Origin: Candidatus Reidiella endopervernicosa
GTDB lineage: Bacteria > Pseudomonadota > Gammaproteobacteria > GCF-013343005
Reading direction: 5' to 3'
Length of the DNA: 64,000 bases
NCBI RefSeq assembly: GCF_013343005.1
Contig: NZ_CP054491.1
Location: 1,780,501-1,844,500 of the forward strand
The notes under the pieces were generated by a model. The model made no database searches. It had not been told where the DNA came from and saw nothing but the letters and a program-made list of their open reading frames with translations. The position numbers were made by a program, and so were the translations under genes. The stretch's first letter is position 1. Every line of letters starts with the position of its first letter. Of the stretch, positions 1 to 9,015 are shown in pieces.

Positions 1-189
1 GAAGAAGATGCAGCAGCGGCTTTATGTCGGCGTAGAGTCACTGAGGAGTTGTGTAGAGCCGCGAAGAGGTGATTACGCAACGAACGCAGGACGGTCGGGG
101 CGCCGTAGGCATAAACGGTCGCGTGAAGTTTTTGCTGTTTGCTTGGGCTTGATGCCCAAAACAAACTTTCGCAAAATAGCGACTCCCGG
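1..189 (+). repeat. 282-bp dispersed element, copy 1 (cut by window start)
   Basis: About the last two thirds of the element. It runs from the stretch before the central stem to the terminal block ending GCGACTCCCGG. It shares the long terminal hairpin with the other copies (TTTTTGC arm, GGGC/GCCC tip, GCAAAA arm). The orientation is the same as seven other copies. The flank on its right is decayed DNA, so no host gene can be named. Confidence 0.9.
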
Positions 190-717
190 GGCGTGACTTA
201 GATCCATGGGTAGTACCGGATAGTGCTTAGGGAGTGATCATCATAGCGCAAACGACGTGTGAAGTTGAGTGCGCTGCTCTGTTACAAATGGGGTAGGTTG
301 TCTGCTCGAAATCGGGAATGCTACGGAAATCGTGAGCCGAAGAGATGTGAAGGTACACGAAGAAAATACGTTAAATCTTTCACAAACACTCTTTAGAAAG
401 GTGGTTGTTCAGACCTGATCTGGCAGTCGGCGTAAGATTTACTCGTCTGTTGTGCGACCGTAGTGGACTTCAATGTAAATAGACTGCTATGTCCGCTACC
501 AGCCTCATAGCAGACATGGCTCTGGTAGGAGAGAACATAAGGATGTGCTCGGTCACTGTGGTGTTGCTAAGGTCTATCGCCATCTCTAGATTCACATACT
601 AAACACAACGTTTTGCTGCTAGAAAAGCAAGGCGACTCGAATATTGCCGTCTATTTTATGCGATAGCTTGTTCCGTCATATACTCATACCTATGAGATTG
701 AGCGATGGTGTTTTGTT
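190..717. other. Non-coding or decayed stretch
   Basis: I find no convincing gene in this 528-bp stretch between the element copy and the cytidylyltransferase remnant. Its base composition is mixed and stops are frequent in all frames. It is probably part of the same decayed accessory region that continues to about 2450. Confidence 0.5.
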
Positions 718-1097
718 TTATTTTAGAGGATGAAGTGCGTTGATTATAAAGAACCTGGATAATTTGTTTCCCTTCGCTTTTAGGTAAGATTCCACCGCGA
801 TATTATGGGGTTTGTTTCCCAGTCTTCCAACTACAAAGATATCGACGTTCAATTCCTTGCAGCCAGATACATATTCAAGCTCATAGTAAGGGCGCACAAT
901 GTCGACGCAGCGTAAACCTCTCAGCATCTCCTCTCGTTGATCAAGTGGAATGACTGGTACATTGGGTTGTAAGAGTTCACTACACTATCGGATGCAACGC
1001 CAACGGCCACAACATCTCCTAATGTTCTGCAATACTCTAGCAAAGCAAGGTGTCCTACATGCAATAAATCAAATGTGCCTACTGTGTATATAACCAT
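718..1097 (-). pseudogene. Cytidylyltransferase-like (TagD family) remnant
   Basis: Starting from the ATG at 1097, the minus strand reads MVIYTVGTFDLLHVGHLALL, with the nucleotidyltransferase signature GTFD...HxGH. It then runs to about residue 47 before a one-base frameshift near 955. The other frame continues VIPLDQREEMLRGLRCVD, the expected second motif of glycerol-3-phosphate cytidylyltransferase-like enzymes, and ends at 718. Family members activate a phosphorylated alcohol or sugar with CTP or ATP. The break makes it a pseudogene unless it is a consensus error. It lies close to a CDP-alcohol phosphatidyltransferase remnant, which suggests a former two-step CDP-alcohol pathway; that link is inference. 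Confidence 0.75.
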
Positions 1098-1483
1098 TGT
1101 ATTATTTTACTCCGAAGTAAACTGATTTTCGTTGTGATGCTTTAATGATTTCGTTTCTTGCTATAAAAGTTTCCAGCTATAGATTCCTGTTATTCCTAAG
1201 TGTAAATAGCAAGGATATAGACATTGAGCGTGACTTCCTGACAGTTTTGGTTTTTGATTTGAGAGACATTTAAAGCCGCGATCCCATGTACGCTGACATA
1301 AAGGATGACTGAAAAACTTCCCCACTAAAAATTGTCTCAAACAAAAATATGAAGACAAATAAGATGTTATTGTTGTCGAGGGCCATTCCTGTGTATTTGG
1401 AATCTCAATAGACCGATGTATTAAAATAGCTTAACCGAAAGCACTGGTCCAATAATTATTAAAGCGCCGAACAAAAATATGGC

Positions 1484-1802
1484 TCAGATCTTCCATAGCT
1501 CAGCAGAAGAATGGCCGGGTGACTCCATAGCTACGATGTCTATTAACGAATCAAGTTGCCCACCAAAATTCCGGTCATTACCAGTCCGTTCTGTTATTCT
1601 GCGAGCGATAAGTCCATCACCCCAGTCAAAAGCAACGGCCCAGATCATGCCAATCATTGCTGCGTAATAGACACCCAAAACAGTGAAGTAGATAGCTAAC
1701 AGCGTGCAGACTAACCCTGCAAGAGAGCACAGATTAGGAAGGTCTTTTACAAAAGAAGAATGGTTGGCTGTAACTCTGAGATTCTATTCTATCGGTGGTC
1801 AT
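1484..1802 (-). pseudogene. CDP-alcohol phosphatidyltransferase remnant
   Basis: The minus strand carries the family motif D-x2-D-G-x2-A-R...G-x3-D-x3-D, here DWGDGLIARR followed by GGQLDSLID. It is preceded by a hydrophobic stretch (ALAG LVCTLLAIYF type) that matches the first membrane helices of this family. An ATG at 1802 starts a different frame, so at least one frameshift lies near 1730. The motif-bearing frame stops at 1484, well before the roughly 200 residues of a full enzyme. Such enzymes transfer a phosphoalcohol from a CDP-alcohol in the membrane. Here the gene is clearly broken. The substrate is unknown. Confidence 0.7.
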
Positions 1803-2523
1803 TGTGTTCCTTATAAAATCATGTGAGATAAACTTTGTAGAGATAACGCCTTCAACTATTTGGCGTTGTAGATGCTATTCACTGGAATCGTCTAATCAAT
1901 GTAATTCAAACCTGATACTTGGCATCACGTACGCAAAGCCCTGATAGGAGCTGATGAGCTTATGGTGCTCGATGGTATTCATGCATATATAAATCAATTA
2001 CCCGGTAATGAACCAGATAACGGGAAAAATAGATATACAGACAGATGGAGGATAAGAGCTGAAGCAGAGGCAACGATCCATCTACAGAATCATCGTCCGC
2101 TTTCTTCATTCTATTCAGGCAGTTAAGTTAGCCCAGCAGGTTAAACTGGAGAAAAATTCCTAGAGTAGTTACTACGCTGCAGAATTTTATAAAGCTAGGT
2201 AAGGATTATCAGAGCTGCTGATTCTATCATGTCTAACACAATATATCGATCCAAGCCCTCACAGCGCACTCGCCATGGGGCAGTTAAGTATAAAAAGATC
2301 GGTGTAGTAATAGATCGCATTGGCATCAATGAAGATGACGTATTTATTAATAAAATAACAACATGTAGAACGGGTTTGATGTGATTTAAGTCGTCAGGAC
2401 TAAATATTCCACACTAGACTATTGAAAATGGCTGCACGGTTAGCTGATTGGTTTTATAACTTGTGTGGAACAACCGTTGTAAGGATTTCCCAGATTATAT
2501 TGCTCCTGAGCCGTACAACATTC
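1803..2523. other. Decayed or non-coding stretch with short ORF-like pieces
   Basis: Two short open stretches can be seen. One at about 1903-2123 (+) reads ALIGADELMVLDG in its first part and has no start codon. The other is a possible 51-codon ORF at 2229-2384 (+) beginning MSNTIYRSKPSQ, with no good ribosome binding site. Neither resembles a family I know. I treat the region as decayed accessory DNA. Confidence 0.4.
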
Positions 2524-3432
2524 TTACCTGGCGTGCTTGATGGTGCGTTGTGCAGCGATCTGCTCGGGTCGCCAGTGCTCGATAGCCCACCGCAGTAGCT
2601 CGTCATGCTCGGCATCTCTGAGTTCAGAGTCGGGCTTTTGACCAAGAAATTGCAGTGCCTTGATAAGCAGTGGTACTGGGTTATCGAATGGGATGGCGGT
2701 GGCGAAGGTCTGTTTGCTTAGCTTCTCTCCGGCGGCGTTGACCGCTACCGGCAGGTGGAGATAGTCGGGCTGTGGCAGACCTAGGCGCTGCTGTAGAAGG
2801 ATTTGACGTGGGGTTGAGTCGAGCAGGTCGGAGCCGCGTACTACCTCGGTGATGCCCTGTGCGGCATCATCGATCACCACTGCCAGCTGGTAGGCGAAGA
2901 GGCCGTCGGCGCGACGAATCACAAAATCACCTACTTCACGGGCCATCTGCTGGGATATTTCGCCCTGCAGCGAATCATTAAATCGGATCGTCTCATTTTC
3001 GATCAGCAGGCGTACTGCGTGATGGCCATGTGGTGGTTGGGTGGTGCTGCGACAGCTGCCGGGATAGACGCCACTGGCAAGGCCTGCCTGCTCTGCTGCC
3101 GTGGCAATCTGTTTGCGGCTGCAACGACAGTAGAAGAGTGCGTCGTCATGATGGAGTTGATCGATCGCTTCCAGGTAGGCCTCGCTGCGCTGGCTCTGGT
3201 AGAGCGTCTCGCCATCCCAGTGGAGGCCGTAGTGGTCGAGGGCTCTCAGTATCTCGTCGGTGGCGCCGGCCACCTCACGCGGTGGATCGATATCTTCAAC
3301 GCGTAGCAGCCACTGGCCGCCACGACTGCGTGCCTGTAGATAGCTGCCGAGGGCGGCGACCAGTGAGCCGAAGTGGAGTGGGCCAGTCGGGGAGGGGGCG
3401 AAGCGGCCGATGTAGTTAGAGACGTCGGTCAT
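2524..3432 (-). CDS. gluQ: Glutamyl-Q tRNA(Asp) synthetase
   Basis: GluQRS activates glutamate and attaches it to the queuosine base at the wobble position of tRNA(Asp); it is a shortened GluRS lacking the anticodon-binding domain. The protein opens with GRFAPSPTGPLHFGS, containing the HIGH-type signature as HFGS, and has KLSKQ as its KMSKS-type loop around residue 230. A zinc-site pattern CRC...C lies near residues 100-125. At 302 residues it has the usual family length. gluQ near dksA is a common proteobacterial arrangement; here a nitroreductase gene lies between. The downstream end abuts the decayed region. Confidence 0.95.
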   Translation of the reverse strand: MTDVSNYIGRFAPSPTGPLHFGSLVAALGSYLQARSRGGQWLLRVEDIDPPREVAGATDEILRALDHYGLHWDGETLYQSQRSEAYLEAIDQLHHDDALFYCRCSRKQIATAAEQAGLASGVYPGSCRSTTQPPHGHHAVRLLIENETIRFNDSLQGEISQQMAREVGDFVIRRADGLFAYQLAVVIDDAAQGITEVVRGSDLLDSTPRQILLQQRLGLPQPDYLHLPVAVNAAGEKLSKQTFATAIPFDNPVPLLIKALQFLGQKPDSELRDAEHDELLRWAIEHWRPEQIAAQRTIKHAR

Positions 3433-3449
3433 CGTTGGACAGTTGTCTG

Positions 3450-4127
3450 TTACTCAAACCACTGGGTGAACGACTCAACCGGCTCTCTTTCAGTACGGTA
3501 GCTGTTCACTGGATGGTCGGGATCGGCGTAGCCGAGTGCCATGCCACAGACCACCTGTTTGTCGCTGCTATAACCGAGTGTCTCGCGCACGATATCGGGG
3601 TACTCCGCCAGCGCTGCCTGTGGGCAGGTGGCCAGGCCGAGTGACTGGGCCGCGACCATCACGCTCTGCAGGAAGAGGCCCATGTCGATCCAGGCACCCT
3701 GTGAGAGATCGCTATCGATGAAATAAACCAGACCGACCGGCGCATCAAAAAAGCGATAGTTGCGATACCACGCCTCGCGCTGTTTATCCCTATCCTCACG
3801 GCTGATCTTCAGCGCGCTGTAGAGTGCCAGTCCGGTCGCCTTGCGGCGCTGTTTGTAGGGTTCACGCCACTCAGAGGGGTAGTAGGCGTAGTCGGGGTTC
3901 TCGGTCGCACCGCTGTCTCGGGCGGCGATTATGCGTTCACCGAGCAGCCGCTTGGTTTTACCTGTAACCACCGCCACCTGCCAGGGCTGGATATTGACCC
4001 CGGAGGGGGCGTAACGGGCGGTATCGAGCAGGGTGGTGATCAGCTCTCGGCCCACCGGCTGGTCGAGGTAGGCGCGGGTGGAGCTACGCTGTTTGATTGC
4101 ATCGATGGCGTTGAGTGGTTCGGTCAT
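3450..4127 (-). CDS. Nitroreductase family FMN oxidoreductase
   Basis: This 225-residue protein has the nitroreductase fold signatures: RSSTRAYLDQPV near the N-terminus (FMN phosphate binding) and APSGVNIQPWQV around residue 40. The C-terminal part (VCGMALGYADPDHPVN) is the usual second FMN-contacting segment. Such dimeric enzymes use NAD(P)H and bound FMN to reduce nitroaromatics, quinones or related compounds; the physiological substrate is not visible. It lies 17 bp upstream of gluQ in the same direction, so the two may be co-transcribed. The dksA terminator separates it from dksA. Confidence 0.9.
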   Translation of the reverse strand: MTEPLNAIDAIKQRSSTRAYLDQPVGRELITTLLDTARYAPSGVNIQPWQVAVVTGKTKRLLGERIIAARDSGATENPDYAYYPSEWREPYKQRRKATGLALYSALKISREDRDKQREAWYRNYRFFDAPVGLVYFIDSDLSQGAWIDMGLFLQSVMVAAQSLGLATCPQAALAEYPDIVRETLGYSSDKQVVCGMALGYADPDHPVNSYRTEREPVESFTQWFE

Positions 4128-4174
4128 GGCTATCGGCTCGCTAATCAGGGTGCATTTATGGAGCTAGAAACAAA

Positions 4175-4199
4175 AACGCCTCTCACAGGGAGAGGCGTT
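4175..4199 (-). terminator. Rho-independent terminator of dksA
   Basis: A perfect 10-bp stem (AACGCCTCTC with GAGAGGCGTT) with a 5-nt loop is followed on the minus strand by a T run. It lies just after the dksA stop, so it should end dksA transcription before the nitroreductase gene. Confidence 0.85.
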
Positions 4200-4222
4200 G
4201 TTTGCTCTACAGATCGCTACGA

Positions 4223-4825
4223 TCAGCCGCGCTGCTTCTCGCGGATCTCATCGAGGGTCTTGCAGTCGATGCAGAGGGTGGCGGTGGGGCGTGCCTCAAG
4301 GCGACGAACACCGATCTCAATACCGCACGACTCGCAGTAACCGTAGTCACCGGCCTCAAGGTTCTCAAGGCTCTCGTCGATCTTCTTGATCAGTTTGCGC
4401 TCACGATCACGGGTGCGAAGCTCAAGGCTGAACTCCTCCTCCTGGGTGGCGCGATCGTTGGGATCGGGGTAGTTGGCCGCATCGTCCTGCATGTGGTGCA
4501 TGGTGCGGTCGACCTCTTCCATCAGCTCATGCTTCCAGATCATCAGCAGATCACGGAAATGCTCGACGTGATCGTCGTTCATGTACTCCTCACCCTTCTT
4601 CTCTACATAGGGTGTGAAGCCAGTGGCTGTACCGGTATCGGCAGCGGACTTCTTCTTAGCGCTCTTCTTCTTAGGAGCCGCTTTTTTAGCGACAGCTTTC
4701 TTTTTAGGAGCAGCCTTCTTTGCTGGAGCAGCCTTTTTAGCGGGTGCTGCCTTCTTGGCAACAGCCTTCTTTTTCGGGGCTGCTTTTTTGGTTGCTGCTT
4801 TTTTGGTGACTTTCTTTACCGCCAT
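4223..4825 (-). CDS. dksA: RNA polymerase-binding transcription factor DksA with a Lys/Ala-rich tail
   Basis: Residues from about 80 to 200 are a standard DksA: the coiled-coil core ([20 protein letters not shown]) and the four-cysteine zinc finger (CESCG...CIDCK). DksA binds the RNA polymerase secondary channel and, with ppGpp, reprogrammes rRNA and amino-acid promoters. The unusual part is residues 1 to about 58: a low-complexity run of [18 protein letters not shown]-type repeats resembling histone H1-like or AlgP-like tails. At 200 residues it is about 50 longer than E. coli DksA. The start is the only ATG before the tail. The tail probably binds nucleic acid; that is inference. Confidence 0.93.
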   Translation of the reverse strand: MAVKKVTKKAATKKAAPKKKAVAKKAAPAKKAAPAKKAAPKKKAVAKKAAPKKKSAKKKSAADTGTATGFTPYVEKKGEEYMNDDHVEHFRDLLMIWKHELMEEVDRTMHHMQDDAANYPDPNDRATQEEEFSLELRTRDRERKLIKKIDESLENLEAGDYGYCESCGIEIGVRRLEARPTATLCIDCKTLDEIREKQRG

Positions 4826-5023
4826 TTTAATAGGCTCCTGCCTGCTAAAAACAAAGCCGGAATTCTATACCAAAAGCAGATTGAGGTGCCAATAGTCTTA
4901 TTAATGGCCGTATACCGAATAAAAAGTCATTTTTTACAATGTCTTACAATCTGTGGCGGCGGTGTGGCTGCATGAGTTCAGGGGTTGCGGTATGCTTCGG
5001 CGCTCGAAAGTAGGAGAGAAAGA

Positions 5024-5785
5024 ATGAGTCAACTGGAAGCACTATTGTTCGATGTCGATGGCACCCTTGCCGATACAGAGCGAGATGGTCACCGCGTCGC
5101 CTTTAACCTCGCCTTTGCCGATGCCGGTCTCGACTGGGAGTGGTCAGAGGAGCTCTACGGCAAACTACTGGCAGTAACCGGGGGTAAGGAGCGCATCCGC
5201 TACTACCTCGATAACTACAACACCGAATTCAAACGTCCCGATGATCTCGATGAGTTCATCGCCGGACTGCACAAGGCGAAGACCGCCCACTATGTGAAGC
5301 TGCTCAGTAACGGTGTGATTCCACTGCGCAGCGGTGTTAGACGTCTGATCGACGAGGCGCGTGCGGCAGGTCTGCGACTGGCGGTCTCGACCACCACCAC
5401 ACCGGCCAACGTCGAGGCGCTACTGGAAAATGCACTCGCACCCGGCTCAATGGCCTGGTTTGAAGTGATCGCCGCAGGCGATATCGTCCCGGCGAAAAAA
5501 CCCGCTCCCGATATCTACGACTATGCGATGGAGCAGATGGGGCTCAAGCCGGAGCAGTGCATCGCCTTTGAAGACTCTTATAACGGTATTCGCTCCTCGC
5601 TTGGTGCCAAGCTGAAGACCATCGTTGCAGTGAACGGTTACACACGCGATGAGGATTTTGAGGGTGCTGAAATCATCCTCAATGAGTGGGGTGAGCCCGA
5701 TGCACCGTTCGAGGTGATCAACGGTGATGCGAACGGTTCAAACTGTCTCGATCTTGAGATGGTAAGACGTCTGCATGGCGGCTGA
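5024..5785 (+). CDS. HAD-superfamily hydrolase, CbbY type
   Basis: The first HAD motif is at the N-terminus (LLFDVDGTLADTE). Thr in STTTT is motif II, the lysine in VPAKKPAPDIY is motif III, and FEDSYNG is the motif IV acid region. The helical cap between residues 15 and 90 is of the CbbY/beta-phosphoglucomutase type. CbbY enzymes dephosphorylate sugar phosphates such as xylulose-1,5-bisphosphate; the substrate here is not certain. I chose the ATG at 5024 because AGGAGAG lies 8 bp upstream and the conserved motif follows at once. The 3' end overlaps the next gene by 11 bp, so they are probably translated together. Confidence 0.9.
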   Translation: MSQLEALLFDVDGTLADTERDGHRVAFNLAFADAGLDWEWSEELYGKLLAVTGGKERIRYYLDNYNTEFKRPDDLDEFIAGLHKAKTAHYVKLLSNGVIPLRSGVRRLIDEARAAGLRLAVSTTTTPANVEALLENALAPGSMAWFEVIAAGDIVPAKKPAPDIYDYAMEQMGLKPEQCIAFEDSYNGIRSSLGAKLKTIVAVNGYTRDEDFEGAEIILNEWGEPDAPFEVINGDANGSNCLDLEMVRRLHGG

Positions 5786-6968
5786 GCAGCCACCTGAGGC
5801 CCATATCGCCCAGCGCATGGGCGAGATTGAACCGTTCCATGTCATGGATCTACTGGCGCGCGCCCGTGCGCTGGAGGCAGAGGGGCGTTCCATCATCCAT
5901 ATGGAGGTGGGTGAGCCCGATTTCGTAACACCAGAACCGATTATCGAGGCGGGTAGGGCGGCACTGGCGGCAGGTAAGACCCACTACACGCCAGCCGTCG
6001 GTCTACCTGCACTGCGCGAGGCGCTCTCCGCATACTACCGCGATCAGCTGGGTGCCGATGTGCCTGCCGAGCGATTCATCATTACCCCGGGTGCCTCCGG
6101 TGCCCTGCAGTTGATCATGGGTGTGCTGGTCGATCCGGGTGATGAGGTGTTGATGGCCGATCCGGGCTATCCCTGCAATCGCCACTTCGTAAGACTCTTC
6201 GAGGGGAAGGCCGTCGGAATCCCCGTCGATGCAGAGAGCGGCTACCAGCTCACCCTCAAACAGGTCGAGGCGCACTGGAGCGAGCGGAGTCGGGCCGTAC
6301 TGCTCGCATCTCCTGCCAATCCGACCGGCACGATCGTGCCCGAGGATGAGCTGAGGGCAATCGTTGAGTTTGTGAATGCGAAGGGTGGCCGGGTCATTGT
6401 CGATGAGATCTACCACGGCCTGATCTACGCCGATCGTCCACCGAGTGCGGCGGCGATTTCCGATCAACTCTTTATCGTCAACAGCTTCTCGAAATATTTC
6501 GGCATGACCGGATGGCGACTCGGATGGATAGTTGCACCTGAGTCCTACGTGCGTGAAATCGATAAGCTTGCACAGAACATCTTTCTTGCCGCACCAACAC
6601 CGGCACAGCATGCCGCACTGGCCGCGTTTGAAGTGGATACGCTAGCGATACTGGAGCAGCGTCGCATTGAGTTTGGTAAAAGGCGTGACTACCTGTTGCC
6701 AGCACTACGACATTTGGGTTTCGATATTCCGATTACCCCACAGGGAGCCTTCTATCTCTATGCCGACTGTTCGCGCTTCAGTAGTGATAGTTATCAGCTG
6801 GCCAACAGCCTGCTAAATGATGCAGGCGTTGCCATTACACCGGGGCTCGACTTTGGTTCGAATCAACCGGAGCGCTACCTACGCTTCGCCTACACAACCT
6901 CGATTGAAAAATTGAAAGAGGGTGTGGCGCGGATCGAGGCGTGGCTCCACAACAATAAGAGAAAATAG
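5775..6968 (+). CDS. PLP-dependent class I/II aminotransferase
   Basis: A 397-residue fold-type I aminotransferase. Key signs are MEVGEPDF in the N-terminal arm, NPTGT (substrate carboxylate site), and the PLP lysine in NSFSKYFGMTGWRLGW. RYLRFAYTT near the C-terminus carries the substrate-binding arginine. The family covers aspartate, alanine and aromatic aminotransferases; the exact amino donor cannot be read from the sequence. It overlaps the upstream HAD gene by 11 bp and is followed directly by a tiny lipoprotein gene, suggesting one operon. Confidence 0.9.
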   Translation: MAAEQPPEAHIAQRMGEIEPFHVMDLLARARALEAEGRSIIHMEVGEPDFVTPEPIIEAGRAALAAGKTHYTPAVGLPALREALSAYYRDQLGADVPAERFIITPGASGALQLIMGVLVDPGDEVLMADPGYPCNRHFVRLFEGKAVGIPVDAESGYQLTLKQVEAHWSERSRAVLLASPANPTGTIVPEDELRAIVEFVNAKGGRVIVDEIYHGLIYADRPPSAAAISDQLFIVNSFSKYFGMTGWRLGWIVAPESYVREIDKLAQNIFLAAPTPAQHAALAAFEVDTLAILEQRRIEFGKRRDYLLPALRHLGFDIPITPQGAFYLYADCSRFSSDSYQLANSLLNDAGVAITPGLDFGSNQPERYLRFAYTTSIEKLKEGVARIEAWLHNNKRK

Positions 6969-7076
6969 ATGATGAAAAAAATGGCCCAACTCATTACCAC
7001 ACTGGCTGTTCTGGCGCTGCTCACCGCCTGTGCCGTACCCGATCTGCCGGGTCCGATCGGCATTCCCGGTCTCTAA
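6969..7076 (+). CDS. Small lipoprotein, 35 residues
   Basis: The ORF starts immediately after the aminotransferase stop (TAGATGATG). It encodes a lysine-containing n-region, a hydrophobic segment, and the lipobox LTAC followed by only about fourteen residues rich in Pro and Gly (VPDLPGPIGIPGL). This is the shape of a minimal lipoprotein that is lipidated and anchored in the envelope, as with entericidin-like or LptM-like peptides. The lipobox falls at residues 18-21. Function is not known. Its tight coupling to the gene before supports that it is real. Confidence 0.7.
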   Translation: MMKKMAQLITTLAVLALLTACAVPDLPGPIGIPGL

Positions 7077-7145
7077 TAATACGTCGCCTGTCGACGAGTG
7101 ACGTCGAATAGGTAAATGGAGTAGGTTTGTGAAAAGGGGGCAGAT

Positions 7146-8117
7146 ATGGTGACCGTTTCTGTTGCACTGTGTACCTATAACGGTACTCGTTTTCTGGCGC
7201 AGCAACTCGACTCCATTCTTGCTCAATCTCATCGGCCCGATGAGATAGTCGTTTGCGATGATGCTTCGCACGACGGTACGGTGGAGATTATTGAGGAGTA
7301 TTCGAGAGCATACCCCGGTCTTTTCAGGAGCGTTTATAACGAGCGAAATTTAGGCTACATAAAAAATTTTCAACAAGCAGTTTTACTTTGTAACGGCGAT
7401 CTGATCTTCCTCTCAGACCAGGACGACATCTGGCACGAAAATAAGGTCTCCACCCTGGTTGATTCCATGCAAGAGAATGAGGGCGCAGGCTACGCCTTCT
7501 CGGATGCGGTACTGGTGGATGAGGCGGGAAAAGGGATTGGAAGGGAGCTCTGGAGAAGCGTGGGGTTTTCACTCAGGAAGCGAGATCGCTACCTCCAACA
7601 CCATCTGCAGGGCGAGATGCTGTTGGCCAGAAATTATGTGACCGGTGCGGCTCTCTGTTTTAGGGGGCATTTGAAAGGTTTGGTGTCGCCGTTTCCTGGT
7701 TTTATGGTTCACGACCACTGGCTTGCACTGGCGTTTTCCACTCAGGGCCACTATGGCGTTGCTGTCGAAGAGCCGCTGTTTCAATACCGTCTGCATAGCG
7801 GACAGTCGCTGGGTCTGAAAGTGAGATCTCCTATTAAGGAGGTGATTCACGGTTGGCATTTAAAACGGATGAAACTGAGAAAGCTTATTGAGGTGGAGGC
7901 TATTGCGACCTGGTTCAGGAGTACTTTGGGTGTAGAGGGCTATCGCGAACGGTGTGGCTTTGTCGATGAGAAGATGGCGTACTGCAACAAACGACTGGAG
8001 ATAGGTCGTGAAAGGGTGTTTCACAAAAGGGTCACCCGGATAGTGGCAATGCTGATGCGTGGTGAGTATGGACGGTTCGAGTCAAACATGACGTTGTTCA
8101 AGGATATTCTGAGCTAG
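7146..8117 (+). CDS. Glycosyltransferase family 2
   Basis: A 323-residue GT-A glycosyltransferase. The N-terminus VSVALCTYNGTRFLAQQL and VVCDDAS are the nucleotide-binding start. FLSDQDDIW is the metal-binding aspartate motif typical of rhamnosyltransferase-like family 2 enzymes. Such enzymes add a sugar from an NDP-sugar to a growing lipopolysaccharide or polysaccharide at the inner membrane. GGGGG-type Shine-Dalgarno bases precede the ATG at 7146. A broken second glycosyltransferase lies downstream on the other strand, so this was probably a small surface-sugar locus. Confidence 0.88.
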   Translation: MVTVSVALCTYNGTRFLAQQLDSILAQSHRPDEIVVCDDASHDGTVEIIEEYSRAYPGLFRSVYNERNLGYIKNFQQAVLLCNGDLIFLSDQDDIWHENKVSTLVDSMQENEGAGYAFSDAVLVDEAGKGIGRELWRSVGFSLRKRDRYLQHHLQGEMLLARNYVTGAALCFRGHLKGLVSPFPGFMVHDHWLALAFSTQGHYGVAVEEPLFQYRLHSGQSLGLKVRSPIKEVIHGWHLKRMKLRKLIEVEAIATWFRSTLGVEGYRERCGFVDEKMAYCNKRLEIGRERVFHKRVTRIVAMLMRGEYGRFESNMTLFKDILS

Positions 8118-8270
8118 TCTACAACTACATCTAAGTAGTCGGGCTGGATTGCCTAAATGTTCACCCTGTTTCCACAGATCCCCATTTTGTCGTGGAGATA
8201 GACGATGAGCATGAAAAAGAGCTCTCCAGGACACCGTTCATCCTTACAGTGCATCCATTAATTATAACCC

Positions 8271-8700
8271 TTAATAGATTACTTCTTCGATTCTCTGCGT
8301 AGTCGCAGAAGTCGGCATATCGTTTATCGAGTAGGGTGAGTTCCTGACAGTGAAGTAGCTTCTTTTGGGTGGGTGGTTTTTAACCGTGTTTTGATGAAGC
8401 TTCCGTATCGTTGCTTCTGCCCCAGATTGTGTTCCATCAAGCATGCTGGGTCCTGAAAGAATCTGCACCCTTTGCTCTTTGCTCGCAGACAGAAATAATG
8501 GTCGACCTCATCGATAAACAGCTTCTTCTCGAATCCCCCCCCAATCCGTGGGCTATGTCGACATTCAGCGGGTTTCCGGGGGCCATTACTAACGTTTTCA
8601 TTTCGATACCAGAGTCGGAGCCACTTTCGCAGCCATGGTTGGCTTTGAGAATGGTCGTGTCGGCGGGTAGAGCGGAGAGCTGAGTGTAGTGCCGACTGTT
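8271..8700 (-). pseudogene. Glycosyltransferase family 2 (rhamnosyltransferase-like) remnant
   Basis: Fragments in three minus-strand frames join into the C-terminal part of a family 2 glycosyltransferase. They are a piece reading LNVDIAHGLGG, then FEKKLFIDEVDHYFCLRA and CRFFQDPACLMEHNLGQ, then NHPPKRSYFTVRN, and finally YADFCDYAENRRS near 8285. At least three frameshifts separate them. The N-terminal catalytic half is missing or unrecognisable above about 8700. This is a genuine decayed gene rather than a single sequencing slip. The rest of the gap 8118-9015 shows nothing else I can name. Confidence 0.75.
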
Positions 8701-9015
8701 GCGAATTGATTAAGAGATTATGGGGTGTGGTCTGTGTGTGGCAGGGAGCAGGAGGGCGGCTTCTTCTCTTGCGCATCGATACCGGAGCAGCGGTGAGTTG
8801 TCGGGTGGAGTGAGTCGTGAAACAGAAGTTTACGCTTCGACTGAAGATTAATTGGCTATTGGTGTATAGACCTGTCGATATTTATTACCGTTGATTAACA
8901 ACCACCTAACGAAAACATCTACGCCGCTCACTATAACTGTTGTCAAAAACCATAGTATACAAGTCGAGAATTGCGTCTACGCTGAAAATTAGCTGATGGG
9001 GTTGGCCAGAGGGGC

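Noticed and set aside
1479-1667. 62-codon plus-strand ORF
   Set aside because: It is the complement of the phosphatidyltransferase motif on the minus strand.
3003-3419. Plus-strand ORFs opposite gluQ
   Set aside because: They are shadows of the well-supported gluQ frame, with no homology or ribosome sites.
4202-4975. 257-codon plus-strand ORF opposite dksA
   Set aside because: It is the antisense of the Lys/Ala repeats, giving a Leu/Ser-rich pseudo-membrane sequence.
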